Positions 24,140 through 35,740 of a stretch of DNA of 64,000 nucleotides are shown piece by piece; position 1 is the first letter of the stretch, and each line of letters opens with the position of its first letter. The notes below the pieces were generated by a model. The model did no database searches and was not told where the DNA came from. It saw only the letters and a program-made list of their open reading frames with translations. Origin of the DNA: Diphasiastrum complanatum (lineage: Eukaryota; Streptophyta; Lycopodiopsida; Lycopodiales; Lycopodiaceae); NCBI GenBank assembly GCA_029204225.1, contig MU832075.1, positions 1-64,000 on the forward strand, written 5' to 3'. The translations under genes were made by a program, and so were the position numbers.

Positions 24140-24390
24140 GTGATTCATTTGGAGGATGTATTGTTTATTCCATCTATTACCAAGAATTTTCTTAGTGTGA
24201 GCCAAATGCTAAGTAAAGGCCTCAAGGTGGAGTTTGATGGAGATGCTTGTTTGGAAAAGGTAAAAGGCAAGGGAAGTTGTTCAAACTAGATGCTTGTGTT
24301 ATTGCTAACCAAGTTGGATGTGTTGAAAGGGAGCAAATTCCTATCCAAGAGGTTTGGCACAAAAGGATGGGGCTAATTGTTGGATCTGAG
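24140..24390 (+). pseudogene. Copia protease-tail/pre-integrase fragment ('F')
   Basis: Reads LFIPSITKNFLSVSQMLSKG, FDGDACLEK, then after a shift KRQGKLFKLDACV and QEVWHKRMG. Gag is absent: leader sequence joins straight to the protease tail, as in fragment G. Cut off near 24390 where family D sequence on the minus strand begins. Confidence 0.75.
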
Positions 24391-24399
24391 TATTATTGG

Positions 24400-25030
24400 G
24401 ATTGCTTGGATTCGAGAAAAGTAGCATATTCTGAACCAATAATGCTATGTTCAGAGCCGTATCGAATTGATACAATCATCATTATTAACATCTGAATCTT
24501 TGAGATAGAGGTCTAAATCCGCAGGCTTGGACTTCTCAGAGATATCTATTAGAACTACCAACCTCAAAGATAGAAGGAAAAGATTTTTGACAATCATAAA
24601 AAAAAAATTAAAAGAAGATAAATACAAAAGCAGACTGGCATTCCAAAAACCTACACTTCTTAGTAGGTAGCTGGCACGAATCAACAGACTTGAAATCATC
24701 ATGCAGTTTCGTGTACATTCTATCAAGTTTTGATTTATATCTCTTTTTGTCAAGATTCACCAGATTTTGATAGTGAATCATATCCCTATTCTTAGATCTG
24801 AATGGAGAAAAGTTTAGGAGAGATTTGAAATGAAAATATTGCACAACAAAAGTCTCTATGCCAGGGCCTTGGGTGACAATAGGCAACACAAACAAGAATG
24901 GAAAAGAAAATGGACTTAAAATATTCAATATTTTTTGTAACGCCAAACTTAGGGAGAAATGATATATGGGATTCAAAATCTGCCCAAAAAACAAAGTGCA
25001 ATATGGAATTGGAGTGCAAAACGACAAAGC
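24400..25030 (-). pseudogene. Family D unknown element protein, minus copy
   Basis: Reads GPGIETFVVQYFHFKSLLNF, NRDMIHYQNLVNLD, YTKLHDDFKSVDSCQ, TKKCRFLECQSA, and after a shift SEKSKPADLDLYLKDSDVNN and IGSEYATFLESKQSQ. Matches the plus copy at 10614-10940 and its continuation in the same order. Function unknown. Truncated at its 3' end near 24400 against copia fragment F. Confidence 0.55.
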
Positions 25031-25049
25031 GGAATCCTAAACAGATTAA

Positions 25050-25364
25050 CTATGCTTGAAATTGATATGAAGGAGAAAATAAGTCGTTCGTACGAAGTAG
25101 AACATGGGATATTGCTTTTGAGCGCATAGCGGTTTCTCAGGGCTGTCGAAAAGATGATGCATGTTCAAAACCGATATCACGCATGAAAATCCGATGTTTT
25201 TCTAAAAAATGTCCAATGTTTATGAACGCCATTTTTTGTTCATGTGTGAAGAGAATGACACATGGCAGATTTTGACTGGCCACATATCGACAATCGAAAT
25301 AATGATGCTTTTCTGACTCGTGTGTATCAACCGTGGCAAAGGCACATGTGCAAGCAGTTATTTT
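25050..25364 (-). promoter_or_regulatory. 5' region of family D minus copy
   Basis: Contains AACCGATATCACGCATG and TTGCTTTTGAGCGCAT words like those at 9600-10450. Further upstream are CACATGTGC/CACACGAGT-type boxes. Mirrors the layout of the plus copy: box cluster, palindromic repeats, then the open frame. Confidence 0.4.
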
Positions 25365-25542
25365 GACAGCGTGGGTGTTATTAAACGCAGAAGAAAATTA
25401 TATTATTTATGAAGTGATATAGTCGAACTGAGTATAAACCAAGTAGTTTCCATACTTAGGGTCTTTAACAATCACCTAGAATGACATACATTTATGAAGA
25501 GACACCTTACCTTTTGAGCATATGTGATGCTTGCAAATTCTG
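25365..25542. repeat. 178-bp direct repeat, left copy
   Basis: Runs from GACAGCGTGGGTG to GCAAATTCTG. The right copy at 31565-31742 is the same length with about seven differences (about 96%). The two flank the reverse-transcriptase unit in the same orientation, like pseudo-LTRs of tandemly truncated Penelope-like elements (inference). Confidence 0.9.
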
Positions 25543-25565
25543 AAAACTGCTCGAAAAATTCTTAC

Positions 25566-25604
25566 CTGGATGATTGTAGCAGTGGCATCTTGTGAGGATG
25601 CCAT
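25566..25604 (-). CDS. Conserved 13-codon exon MASSQDATATIIQ
   Basis: ATG to CAG followed directly by a consensus donor GTAAGA at 25565. Near-identical peptides occur at 35984-36022 (MASSQDSHATTIQ, minus) and 40142-40180 (MASSQDSHTTII then TAG, plus). Recurrence across copies suggests the first coding exon of the element's spliced gene. Confidence 0.5.
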
Positions 25605-26197
25605 GTTTTAGTCCCCTCGAGTGCTCTTTGACTTCCTTAGTATGAAGCCATTTATAACGTTATTGTCAGCCTTTTTAAAAAAAAAGATCGAAAGTAAATA
25701 CTTTATGGAGAGCCTACCATTCATTCCTTATACAAATCTGAAGCGAATGGTTTAATGTGCATACCTGTGCAGACGCTTATAGCTTTATGGTTCGGAGTCG
25801 AACCTAACCGAAAATGAAGCTAGTAGTAATATTTGATGCTACAGAGAGCGCAAGTTCCATTTGTTAGTGCTAATACACAGTAGTATTCCCTTTGCAAGAG
25901 CAGTCACTCGCAAGTATGATAATGAAACTGGTGAAAGCATGAGGTATAGTAATCATAAACCGAATGTTCCAACAACTGAGTTGTATGTTCTGATAAAAGT
26001 ATGAGACCATCATAGCATTGTTTTTGGTTTACGTACAAAACCCTTATTTACTTAAGGAACAATCACATATTCATGTTGTCCATTGAAGGATAGTAACGTA
26101 TAATGTAAACTATAGTTATCACACTAAGATATCATCCATTCATATTCATGATAAGGAGCTTGAAACCAAACAACCATTCATGAGTTAGGAAGTGCTT

Positions 26198-26530
26198 CAT
26201 CGCTGGCCATTATGAAGCTTCTGTCTTAGCTTATCACATATGATGTAAAACTATCATTAACATGCCTTCTGAAGTATCTGGAGGGTAATATTGGATCATC
26301 CCTAGTCCATCGCTGGACAGCCTACCATATATATCAACATTCTGATTCTTTTGCTAATGATAGATCGCTGTAGGTCTATCGCTGGACAACAACAAGTCTA
26401 CCTTCAACAAGTACTCCAGAAGTGAGTATGCTTCATCGCTGGACAACGGAAGGTATATGAAGTATTTATCAAGCCAAACATAAGTTGTATGAATCCATAT
26501 TGATCCATCGTTGGACAACGGGTCCATATA
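26198..26530. repeat. Irregular repeats of CATCGCTGGACAAC
   Basis: CATCGCTGG or close variants at 26198, 26308, 26376, 26434 and 26506 (CATCGTTGGACAAC), spaced 58-110 bases. Non-coding. Located in the segment between the 178-bp repeat and the CT tract of the RT element. Confidence 0.65.
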
Positions 26531-26893
26531 TTCCCATTCAACATTTAGAACAGCTGATAATCATCATACATATTCATGAGATGAATGCACACATATAAAA
26601 CGAGCAGAACCACATACCGTATAGTTAACGCAGATAATCTCAAGCCAGGGAGGGCGCCATCTCTTCCAACCTTCTTCTCACCGTATAGTAGAAGAAACTC
26701 CTTCAAAAACATGCTATATTTAGTGGTTTCATAGGAAGTATCATGGAAGCTCCCTTCCAGCCAAAAAAGGTGGGAAAATATTTTTGAAAAGTATGAAGAA
26801 AAGTTGGGTTTGTAAAAATTTTTAGGGCCCTCAAGTCACATATTTTTCTTTTTAGCATGATCAAGGGTGGTGGTTTCTGATAAAGAAGAGTCC

Positions 26894-27057
<164 letters not shown>

Positions 27058-27069
27058 CCACCAACCGAC

Positions 27070-29036
27070 CCGCAACTAGTGAATCCCTTAGGGGGCAGTT
27101 AGCTCCCCATAAGGGATAGCTAGCTGCCCACCCTCAGACTTTTAATACACTGTGGTAGATCATAGGACAGACCTGGAAAAGTATTAGTCAAAAGCAGTTT
27201 GTTAACGTTAAGGCAAAGCTTTTCCCTCATAAAGCCATTTTTTTTGAAAAGCGTCAAGTAAGATAGCTACCTCTCTTAAAAAAGTATCTTGATTGTTGCA
27301 GCAATACATAGTAGAAAGACCCTGGGAGATAATTACTTTGTATGAACTGTAGACTGGCCTATTGGAAGCCAAATGTATGTACTGTAAGTATTGAAAAGAT
27401 AAGTTTCTTCTTTTATCAAACTTTGCAAGCTAATAGACACCGGTGTCTGGATTAAAAGTAATCGAAATGTTCAAAAAATTGGTGGTGTTTGCTTCACAAG
27501 ACTTTTTTTCGATATCAAGAAAATCTAGAGGATAAATCCAGAAAGGGTTATCTGGTACTCTAATATGCTTTTTGTCCATAAACGCATCAATAATGGGATT
27601 ATTAATGAAGCAAATGTCATCAATATATCTAAATGAGTGACAAAAAACATTCATATCTTTTCTGAGACCTAACCTGGCCAGTCTCTTACTAAAATGAGCT
27701 TCAAAGAACGCAAGATAATAGTTACACCAAGTAGGTGAGCATGAAAAACCCATCGGTATACCATGAATCTGTCTCCAAGGTTTGTTTCCTAACCTGACAA
27801 TACAATTGTCAATCAGGAAGGCATTCTACAAGCATAAGAGATTTTTATCGATATTGTACCATCCTTCGGACTTTTTATTATTCCATGACCATTTGAAGGC
27901 CTCCCTCTCTTGTTCCCATTTGAAACTCTGAAAACTTTTATTTGAATGTTTGAATGCATATGTATTGGATTTATTCATGATAGTTTTCAGTCCATCAGTG
28001 CCATCTAAACGTATGTTTTCATAGCATTTAGAGATATCTGCAACCCATACATTGGTAATCTTTGATGGTAGATTGAGATAAAAATCGATCGAGGACTCGC
28101 ACTGCCAAAATAAGCATGTATCCACATTTAGGATACCCTTGTATGTTTTTGCCTTAAGGCATGTACCTTCCTTGAGGAATGGTGACAGCATACCAAGAGC
28201 TCCTGTTAGGAATTTTGCGAGTTTAGTAAAGCAACAGTCATGTGCATTGGTAATCTATCTAAAAAATTCCTTGTGGGCTTTGTACATACAAAGTAGATAT
28301 AGCAAAGAGTCGTTCCCTATGAAGATGTTGGATAAAGATCCATTGAGTTTTTCCATGACATAAGTGATAGCTTCTGTAACCGAGTTTTCTTGATCATTAG
28401 GAAAGGGGCTGAAGTCAGGACTATTGAGTCTATCCAAAGCAAGTTTTCGTACAAGGAATTTACATATGAAACTTGGATTGTGTTGCGCCTTGTCAATGCC
28501 ATTGATGTAGAGTAGATTTGTGAGCCATAATTTTTCATTTTTAGCAGTTTGTTGTGTCCTTAATGCCATACAGCCAAGTACTTTTTTTTGATAAATTCCA
28601 TGGCAATGTTTTTACATAAAATTGCATGCTCCCTTACAGTTTTTTCACTTAAATGTACATGCGTAGGCAACAATTTGATTAATTTGAACCACCAATCATA
28701 AAGTTCAGAAGCCACCTCATTCACGTTGTTTTTTTGTGAGGTAATATGATTGAGACCCATCTCTAAAGATTTACGTAAAATCGGGCTTTTAACAATATTG
28801 CTATTTGTAGAAATAACATGTCCAAATTTATTTGCAACAAAGTTCTTGAATCTATTAAGAGATAAGCATTTACATGAATGTAAGTTTTCTATGTCAAAAT
28901 CACAGAAGACATCATAGGGAAAATACCAATCACTTTTGACACTTGGTAGGCAAGTCCAACCGAACGTAATATCATGAAAGTGTTCATCTACAACAGTGAA
29001 TAGTCTGAATAAAACATGAGCATGAAAAGTCTTCAC
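27070..29036 (-). pseudogene. YIDD reverse transcriptase, copy 1 (RT domain)
   Basis: RNA-dependent DNA polymerase of a non-copia, non-gypsy retroelement. In order on the minus strand: SPILRKSLEMGLNHI (about 28770); DKAQHNPSFIC and RLNSPDFSPFPND (28400-28500); LCMYKAHKEFFR then, past a stop, ITNAHDC (motif like LPK.HK..FR); VWVADISKCYENI (catalytic motif A); GFSCSPTWCNYYL (motif B); FRYIDDICFINNP (motif C, catalytic Asp pair); PFWIYPLDFLDIE and TNFLNISITFNP; then thumb-like KFDKRRNLSFQYLQYI down to about 27220. Several frameshifts and stops separate the blocks, so the copy is dead. GFxCSP plus YIDD resembles Penelope-like or related RTs. No GIY-YIG endonuclease was seen. Family assignment is inference. 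Confidence 0.75.
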
Positions 29037-29351
29037 ATGATTGCTTCAAAAACTCTATTGCGGTAACATAAATGTAAAAAAGAACTCCCTGAATCACTGC
29101 TAGTGGTCAACTGTAGATGTCATGTTGCTGAGATGCTGATTTCTCTCCTTTCTATCCTTTCCCCATCCTGCACACCGATTAATCTCGGTAAAAATTCAGT
29201 CGTTTGATAGGTAGGTCGCCCTTTTGCTACTTTGCCCTTCCTTTCCAGTAAACTGTCTTCTTTTTCCTGTCCCAGATGCGGATACTACGGAGTTTGGATT
29301 GTTGAGATTAAAATTGCCCATTCTTTTGCTTGAGTTCTGAAAGTATTTATC

Positions 29352-29672
29352 CTAGAGAGTGAAAAAGCTTGGTCGTTTAAGGAGGCATTGTATCTCTCGT
29401 ACATTCTCAACATCATCTAGGTGTGATAGGAGTTTGGCAGAAGAGTCTTTGGCAAGCTCAACGGAGGCATCAACCATGTATTGTTGAATGAAAAGAAAGG
29501 TAAGGTGTGCCTTAACCACATCTCTGGCAGCCTTATGTAGCCATAGGAAGAAGGCATTCATTTGGTTTTGGAGAGAAGCACTAGGGAAGAACTTGCCTAG
29601 GTTGTTTATCATAAACCAAATGGCGTGGTCAAACCAAAAAAAAGAATGAATTGTTTTTGCATTTATCACCAC
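29352..29672 (-). pseudogene. RT element, middle coding segment
   Basis: Reads MNAFFLWLHKAARDVVKAHL, FIQQYMVDASVELAKD, LLSHLDDVENVREIQCLLKR. The third copy has the same text at 52035-52442 ([30 protein letters not shown]). In this copy a stop follows RPSFFTL, after which the conserved FNLNNPNSVV continues at about 29290-29310. Confidence 0.65.
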
Positions 29673-30552
29673 ACCTACATTTAAAGAAAGGTCGTTTCCA
29701 GTTCCAGATTCTTGCTTGGTGAAGGTTTATCCTATTGAAGCCAGTCTCAAAGTGTCCTCTAATTTTGGCCCAGGTTTGCTCAGAAGGGCAACGGGAAGGC
29801 TCAAATTTGTTCATGCGAATAATAGTATCAAAGGCAACAGGAGCTTTAAGAGAAGGATTTTTGTGTAAAGCAGCGGACTTACAACCTTCTATCTCTTTTT
29901 CAGTAAGATGTGACATCAAGATCCAAAGGTCGATAGGCACAGGGGCAAGAAAATTGACAGTAGGAAGGCTCCAAAGCTTATAGGCAGTAAGGGCAGACTT
30001 GAACTCAATAGTCCTGCTGGGTACAAAAGGGATTTGAAAGTTTTTGGATTGGCAAAAGTCATATGAAGATTGGTCACCAATATCACAAACATCTTGAGAA
30101 AACAATTCAAGTTGGGAAGCACTGTCCTCATCAAGCTCATCTAAAAAGACCAGAGGGTGTGGTGAAAGTAGTGCATCAGACGAGGTATGTGGCACATCAA
30201 TAGAAGAATTACCATTCTCATTCTCAAGGCATGCAAAGACTTTCCTAATGTGTAGATTAAAAAATCTTTCATTTTTATCAAAAACTTCGACAAATTCATT
30301 GAGCCGGCCATACAGATCCTCTACCATACTCAATGTATCCTTCTTTTTAATAAACTCCAGATAGATCTTAACCCAGTCCAAAGTCCCCAACAGATCAGTC
30401 AAACACAAAACCTTATCTTCGGGTCCAACAAAAGAACAAGTAGCCCTATCTGTGTCAATGATAAAAGAATGCATCATGACGGCCTTTTTCATACAACAAA
30501 TAAGCGTCTGAATAAAATGGTTAGGTGGAGGTAGGGGCTCCCCATAACCCAA
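29629..30552 (-). CDS. RT element, N-terminal open frame (307 aa)
   Basis: Open for 307 codons from MGYGEPLPPPNHF. Mixed acidic and leucine-rich with no signal peptide. Contains SHLTEKEIEGCKSAAL, CPSEQTWAKIRGHFETGF and a short Cys cluster FKCRCGDKC near the end, after which homopolymer runs shift it into the next segment. It lies directly upstream of the RT blocks on the same strand and is probably the N-terminal part of the same polyprotein. No domain recognised. Confidence 0.6.
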   Translation of the reverse strand: MGYGEPLPPPNHFIQTLICCMKKAVMMHSFIIDTDRATCSFVGPEDKVLCLTDLLGTLDWVKIYLEFIKKKDTLSMVEDLYGRLNEFVEVFDKNERFFNLHIRKVFACLENENGNSSIDVPHTSSDALLSPHPLVFLDELDEDSASQLELFSQDVCDIGDQSSYDFCQSKNFQIPFVPSRTIEFKSALTAYKLWSLPTVNFLAPVPIDLWILMSHLTEKEIEGCKSAALHKNPSLKAPVAFDTIIRMNKFEPSRCPSEQTWAKIRGHFETGFNRINLHQARIWNWKRPFFKCRCGDKCKNNSFFFLV

Positions 30553-30689
30553 AAGAGCATCATCCTGAAACCATCATGTGGACTAAAACATAAAAACAGA
30601 CCTTTGTTAGCTTAAGAACTGGATAAAAGGTAAGGGTTTAGTACTATCCCAACCAAGGAATAGTCGGAGTTACACCACAAGGGTGCAGA

Positions 30690-31500
30690 GAGAGAGATAC
30701 ACAATTTCACATAGTTCCTCTTGACAAAGCAAGACCAAATCCAATGAAGCCTTTATTCATAAACCAACAAGGTACAGTAAAGTTGAAAAGTAAAATACAG
30801 TACTATAAAGCACCATATAGCATAACCACTCTCAAAATGTCCATCTAATACCTGCCACCATCCCACAACACAAAATCGCACAAGTTAGTATAGTGGGGAA
30901 GACAGGCGTCATAGCTGAGCGTTAGTTGTTATCCATGTCCAAAAGAGGTTATACTACTCATCAGCATATATAGCATTTTAAAACATAGTCCAATCTTCCC
31001 AAACATAAAGATGATTTTATAGCGATAGGCCAAGCCCCTCTGTTATTGTATCAGGGCGAGTGCCATGCTGATCAGTTTTTGGGCATTGGTCCGCATCAGT
31101 TTAATTTGTTTATAGTGCAAGTATGAAAAGTTTTCACCATATATATTGCTTATCGCTAACAGCCATGGTGTGAATACGTGTGCCGGTGTTAGAGCAAATC
31201 CATGCTATTCTAACACGTGTGACTTGAGAAACATCACGCACTACTGTCCATACTCCTGAGCATATCCATGTTTTCCTATCGTATCTCACCATACACTGAT
31301 ATGACAAGCGACTAGGTAATAAATTATCACAAGCCATGGTTGAATAATGTAACTAAGCTTAAACTTTCGTTTATCGTAGCCCCATATCCACCCCGTGGTT
31401 TTTTCTATCCTTGTATCAGATAGATTTCATTTTATTGATGAGGTTCTCATGGTTTTTACAAGGAATTAGGGCAGATCCGTGCCATTATAATCCTTATGTA
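30690..31500 (-). repeat. CT-tailed terminal module T, copy 1
   Basis: On the minus strand it ends AAGAGGAACTATGTGAAATT then a short CT tail (30690-30702). Shares long similarity with 34981-35740 (minus) and, inverted, with 37930-38724. Holds several GCATGGAT(T/A)TGC words and the open frame 31134-31337. It lies just upstream of the RT element's first open frame, as the 3' end of a preceding copy would in a tandem array. Confidence 0.75.
31134..31337 (-). CDS. Conserved small open frame in module T (67 aa)
   Basis: MACDNLLPSRLSYQCMVRYD ... GVWTVVRDVSQVTRVRIAWI ... HTMAVSDKQYIW. The inverted copy at 38094-38297 is also open for 67 codons with few changes and no indels. It could encode a small protein, or stay open because the copies are young. 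No family known. Confidence 0.35.
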   Translation of the reverse strand: MACDNLLPSRLSYQCMVRYDRKTWICSGVWTVVRDVSQVTRVRIAWICSNTGTRIHTMAVSDKQYIW

Positions 31501-31564
31501 AGAACCATTTATCTTACGCAAATCCATGCTGTCCAAGATAACATGAGAAGAACCCTTACTTTGG

Positions 31565-31742
31565 GACAGTGTGGGTGTTATTAAACGCAGAAGAAAATTA
31601 TATTACTTATGAAGTGATATAGTCGAACTGAGTATAAACCAAGTAGTTTCCATACTTAGGGTCTTTAACAGTCACCTAGCATGGCATACATTTACGAAGA
31701 GACACCTTACCTTTCGAGCATATGTGATGCTTGCAAATTCTG
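31565..31742. repeat. 178-bp direct repeat, right copy
   Basis: Partner of 25365-25542, about 96% identical and the same length. It abuts a copia integrase-linker fragment at 31743. Confidence 0.9.
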
Positions 31743-33600
31743 TGTCATAGGTACAGGATCTGTGCCTAGAGGCTCATTGTCTGAACAGTCATTCTGTCCA
31801 TCTGGGATTTGAGCATCTTGCTCCGGGTGTTCAGGGTCCTCTCCCTCCATAGATACTGGTAGGTCATAGTAGCCTCTGGTCAAAATTCGTAGCCAACTGG
31901 ATCTCCGTCAGCCATTGTCTTTGACTCATCAAATCCGACGTCTCTAATAGTCTTGATTTGTCTACTGTCAGACATGTAGATCCTATAGTATGATGCATGA
32001 ACATCATATCCTACAAGGAATCCTTGCTCTACCTTTTCATCTAGCTTCTTTCTTTTCTGATCTGGAATGTGGGCGTATGCAATTCATCCAAAAATGTGTA
32101 CATGTGACAGACTCGGTTTGGTGTCCCACCAAAGCTCATGTGGCGTGGTATGTGCAACGTTGGATCTACCTGTCATGTTCTACAAATAGTTGGCTGTAGC
32201 TACTGCTTCAGCCCATAAGAATTTTTATGCCTTTAAATAGGCCATCATGGATCTCGCAGCTTCCATGAGAGTCCGATTTCTCCTCTCCGCCACACCATTG
32301 TGTCGTGGTGTGTAGGCTGCGGTCTACAAGTGAAGTATGCCTCTACTGATGCAAAACTCAACAAAGTATTTGGAGACGTATTTTCTCCTCTATCTGTTCT
32401 CAGCTGCTTTACCTTCTTGTCAGTCCATTTCTCAGCCCAGTTCACGAACTCTGTGAATTTGTCCAGGCCTCCAATTTGTTGTGGATAAAGTACATTGTAG
32501 CAAACTTGCTGAAGTCGTCAATAAACATGATGTAGTATCCCCAAGGAGACCACATCAAATGGTCCACAGATGTCAGAGTGTACCAACTCCAAGAGTTCTT
32601 TTATTCTGAAAGAATCCTTGGTGAATGATATATGTGACATCTTGCATTTGTTACAGGCATCGCAGAACTTCAAGCATGCTGCATCTTTAATGTTGACGCC
32701 AGCGAAAGCTCTACTTCGGCTAGCGTTGTATAGAAAAACTATATTCATATGATACAGCCTCCAGTGCCATGTAATATCCATTGATTCGTTGATCTGGTGA
32801 GCTCAGAAGGTACTCAGATCTTGAGGTGATACAGGTTCTCCTTTCGCTTTCCTGTCGTGACAAGTTGAGTGGTTGCAGCTTCAACCACTTCGTAGGTATC
32901 GCCTTCAAAGGTGACTCTCAGTCCTGCATCTACCATCTTAACAACAAATAGTAGGTCCTTCTGAAGAGTGGGCACATACAAAGTGTCTTCAAGCCTTCTG
33001 TCTCTTCCTTTGGTGGTTAACCACAACACTCTGGTTCCGCTGACCTTGTGTCTGGAACCATCCCCCAAGATTATGTATCTGGAAGACTCTGATTCTTGAT
33101 AATCAGTGATCATGTACCCTGTTGCCACGAAGTTTGACGGTGCACCTGAATTAATAATTATCTCTTGTGTATCTGAAGTTGATGTCGCACAGACATCAAC
33201 AGACAAGTAAGCTGCTGGGTTCTTGCCGTTGTTGGCTCTATCTTAGGCCATCTTGGAGGACTCTGGTTCCTCCATGTAGGATGAGCTATTGTCGCTCTCC
33301 CATATGCTCTGAGCTTTCTTGTTTCTGGGATTTTGGTTATAGTCAATGGCTGCATGACCCTTCTTGTGACAGTGGATGCACTCTATCTTTGGGTTGAGCC
33401 AGCACTTATCAACAGTGTGGCCTTCTCCTGTGCATCTTGTGCAGGACTTCTTCTCACCATTCCGTTGTCTCGATTTATTTCTGCTCTTCCACTTGTCTTC
33501 TTTGGCTCCCTCTGACTGTTGCCTTCGATCTTGTCTTTGGTTTGACTCCCTAAACCATTAATTTTATTTGTGCTAGGAAAAAAATTGACCACAAACTTCT
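31743..33600 (-). pseudogene. Copia fragment: Gag zinc knuckles, protease, integrase
   Basis: On the minus strand, 5' to 3': CTRCTGEGHTVDKC (perfect CX2CX4HX4C) then CIHCHKKGHAAIDY (last Cys lost) at about 33350-33450. A protease-like IIINSGAPSNF has the catalytic Asp replaced by Asn. LEDTLYVPTLQKDLLF follows, then pre-integrase CDACNKCK and integrase ELVHSDICGPF (32580). QLRTDRGEN and a linker KKLDEKVEQGFLVGYDVH come next. Multiple stops. Ends at 31743 against the 178-bp repeat. No LTRs seen for this copy. Confidence 0.8.
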
Positions 33601-34823
33601 AGTGCCTATGAATAAGTGCTCAACAATGGAACTTTAGGTTACCACAATCCTGATCAATAATAACACCCAATCCTAGCATTGAAAACTCTAACACTTATCA
33701 CACTGTTGGGACACAACTAGGGACAAATGTGTCAGAACTCAATTTTATTAATTTGACATGAAAGTAGACTCACTTATAGATCATACTTACAAATATTACA
33801 GAATAAAAAATGGCCTACAAGAGACCTCATTTTTTATACCTTGAATATAAAAAGTCTTCACCACATTTCATTAATTGCTAATCGATAGCTCTTGTGAAAT
33901 TACAAAACTAAATCATAAAATCTGATTATAAGATCATCTTTTATCATTTTTCTTTTGGAATTAAAAGTCAATGCATAATATATTGTGCACTTCAAGAATC
34001 ACACAATCAACAACAATTTCAAAGCTAATAAAAAAATTGGACTTATGTTAGTGTTAAATCAGTCATCTCATATTGTATAAAACTCCTAGTGCTTAGATAT
34101 ATAGTAGTACATTTAGCTATAGTTTTTTATTTGGTAAAAATGAAAACCATCAAATAAAACTTACAAACGATCACAAACATGACACATGAAAATGAGATTT
34201 TGTCCAGCAAAATTGTGAAAAATCTACAAGATAATTCTTTTGTATTGAAATGTCTTACGTAGTGATTTTTTTTGTAGTGACTGCATATTATAAGCTTTTG
34301 ATTACCTTTCTAGATTATCATACTTATTCAATTGATGTCGTGCATAGCTTGAGTTGTGTACACCATGTCACATTTTAGATAATTATATCTGTCTATTTTG
34401 CCCTTCTCATTCCCAATCAAATCTTTAAAATGGAGCATATGTTTGAAGATATGATACTTCATCAGCTTGACTCATTCTTTAGGAGACCTTGAGAATTGTG
34501 GGTGAGAAACCATGTCTCATTTGTTTTTATCTACCGACTATGACATGATGTTTCACATAATGATACATTCTAGCAAACACATTAATGTATTTAAATCCAT
34601 AGGATAAATATCACAAGTCACACTAAACAAGAAAACTCTTGAATGTGCACCTACCTTATAGAGTTTACAAGGATATTATCTTCTACCAGATTTTATCAAA
34701 AAGAAACTAAATGTTCAAACATGTATAATCTATCATAATCCAATCATATGATTATTGATAAAGATCTCATACAAGTGCTATGTTTTTTTCATGTACACAA
34801 TGAAAAATAGTTTAATATCACAA

Positions 34824-34826
<3 letters not shown>
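33601..34826. other. AT-rich intergenic DNA, nothing identified
   Basis: No protein resemblance or repeat ends found on either strand. Confidence 0.4.
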
Positions 34827-34916
<90 letters not shown>

Positions 34917-34980
34917 AAGAAGAAGAAGAAGAAGAAGAAGAAGAAGAGAGAGGGAGGGAGGGAGAGGGAGAGGGAGAGGG
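34827..34980. repeat. Compound microsatellite (GA)n-(GAA)n-(GGGA)n
   Basis: GA to about 34912, GAA units to about 34946, then GGGA/GAGGGA units to 34980. It directly abuts the end of module T copy 2. The step-like change of unit suggests repeat turnover outward from the element end. Confidence 0.95.
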
Positions 34981-35740
34981 ATTAACAAAACATAGCTCCT
35001 TTTGCCAAAGCAAGACCAAACCTTTTAAAACCTTTATTCATAACCCAACAAGGTAAAACATAGCTGAAGGCATACATTACTTCAAAGAAAGGAAGCATCG
35101 TATAGAGAAACAAATTTCAAGACATCCAGCTGGTACCTGCCACCATCCTACCACACAAAACCACACAAGTTACTATAGTGAGGAAGACAGGTGTCAACAA
35201 TGAATGTCAGTTGTTATCCATGTCCAAAATAAGTTTAGCAGCTTAACAACTTAAAATATTTGATAATAAAATGTAGTCCAATCTTCCCTACGAAACACAT
35301 AATTATTAGCGATATGCTTTCTCATAATATCACCTTATCAGGGCATTCCGCCATTTTGATCAGTCTTATGGTACTAAACCGTATCAATTCCTAAAATAAA
35401 CACATACGTATTGAAAAATAACTGCATTATATATGTTGCGATTTGCAAACGAGAGATAGCATGGAACGACACTCAGATATGGAGCAAATCCATGCCATCC
35501 CAATATCTGAACCCATAATAGGCATAGTAACATTTTCGAAACTCTTAAACATATCCATGCTTTCCAAGAGTATGCCAGCTATCGCTCAGTTTCATAAGAT
35601 TTTAAAAAAAAAACTTTGTCTATTAACTTTTACCAGTACGTAATTTAAACAAGTATTTTATTCCAACATTTGTAATCGGATTAAGGCAGAAATGCAATGA
35701 TCCCTTGTACAAATCCATGTACTTTTAAGGGCGCATAGGT
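34981..35740 (-). repeat. CT-tailed terminal module T, copy 2
   Basis: Shares GGTACCTGCCACCATCC, AAGACAGGTGTCA and GTTGTTATCCATGTCC (as written on the plus strand) with copy 1, in order. Includes CAAATCCATGCC and ATATCCATGCTTTCC words. On the minus strand it runs into the CT tract at 34980. Confidence 0.75.

Noticed and set aside
26198-26530. CRISPR-like array
   Set aside because: Repeats are short and imperfect, spacing is irregular, and the window is clearly eukaryotic.
33383-33592. Separate small protein on the minus strand
   Set aside because: It is the frame-shifted N-terminal side of the copia Gag zinc-knuckle region and part of the 31743-33600 fragment.
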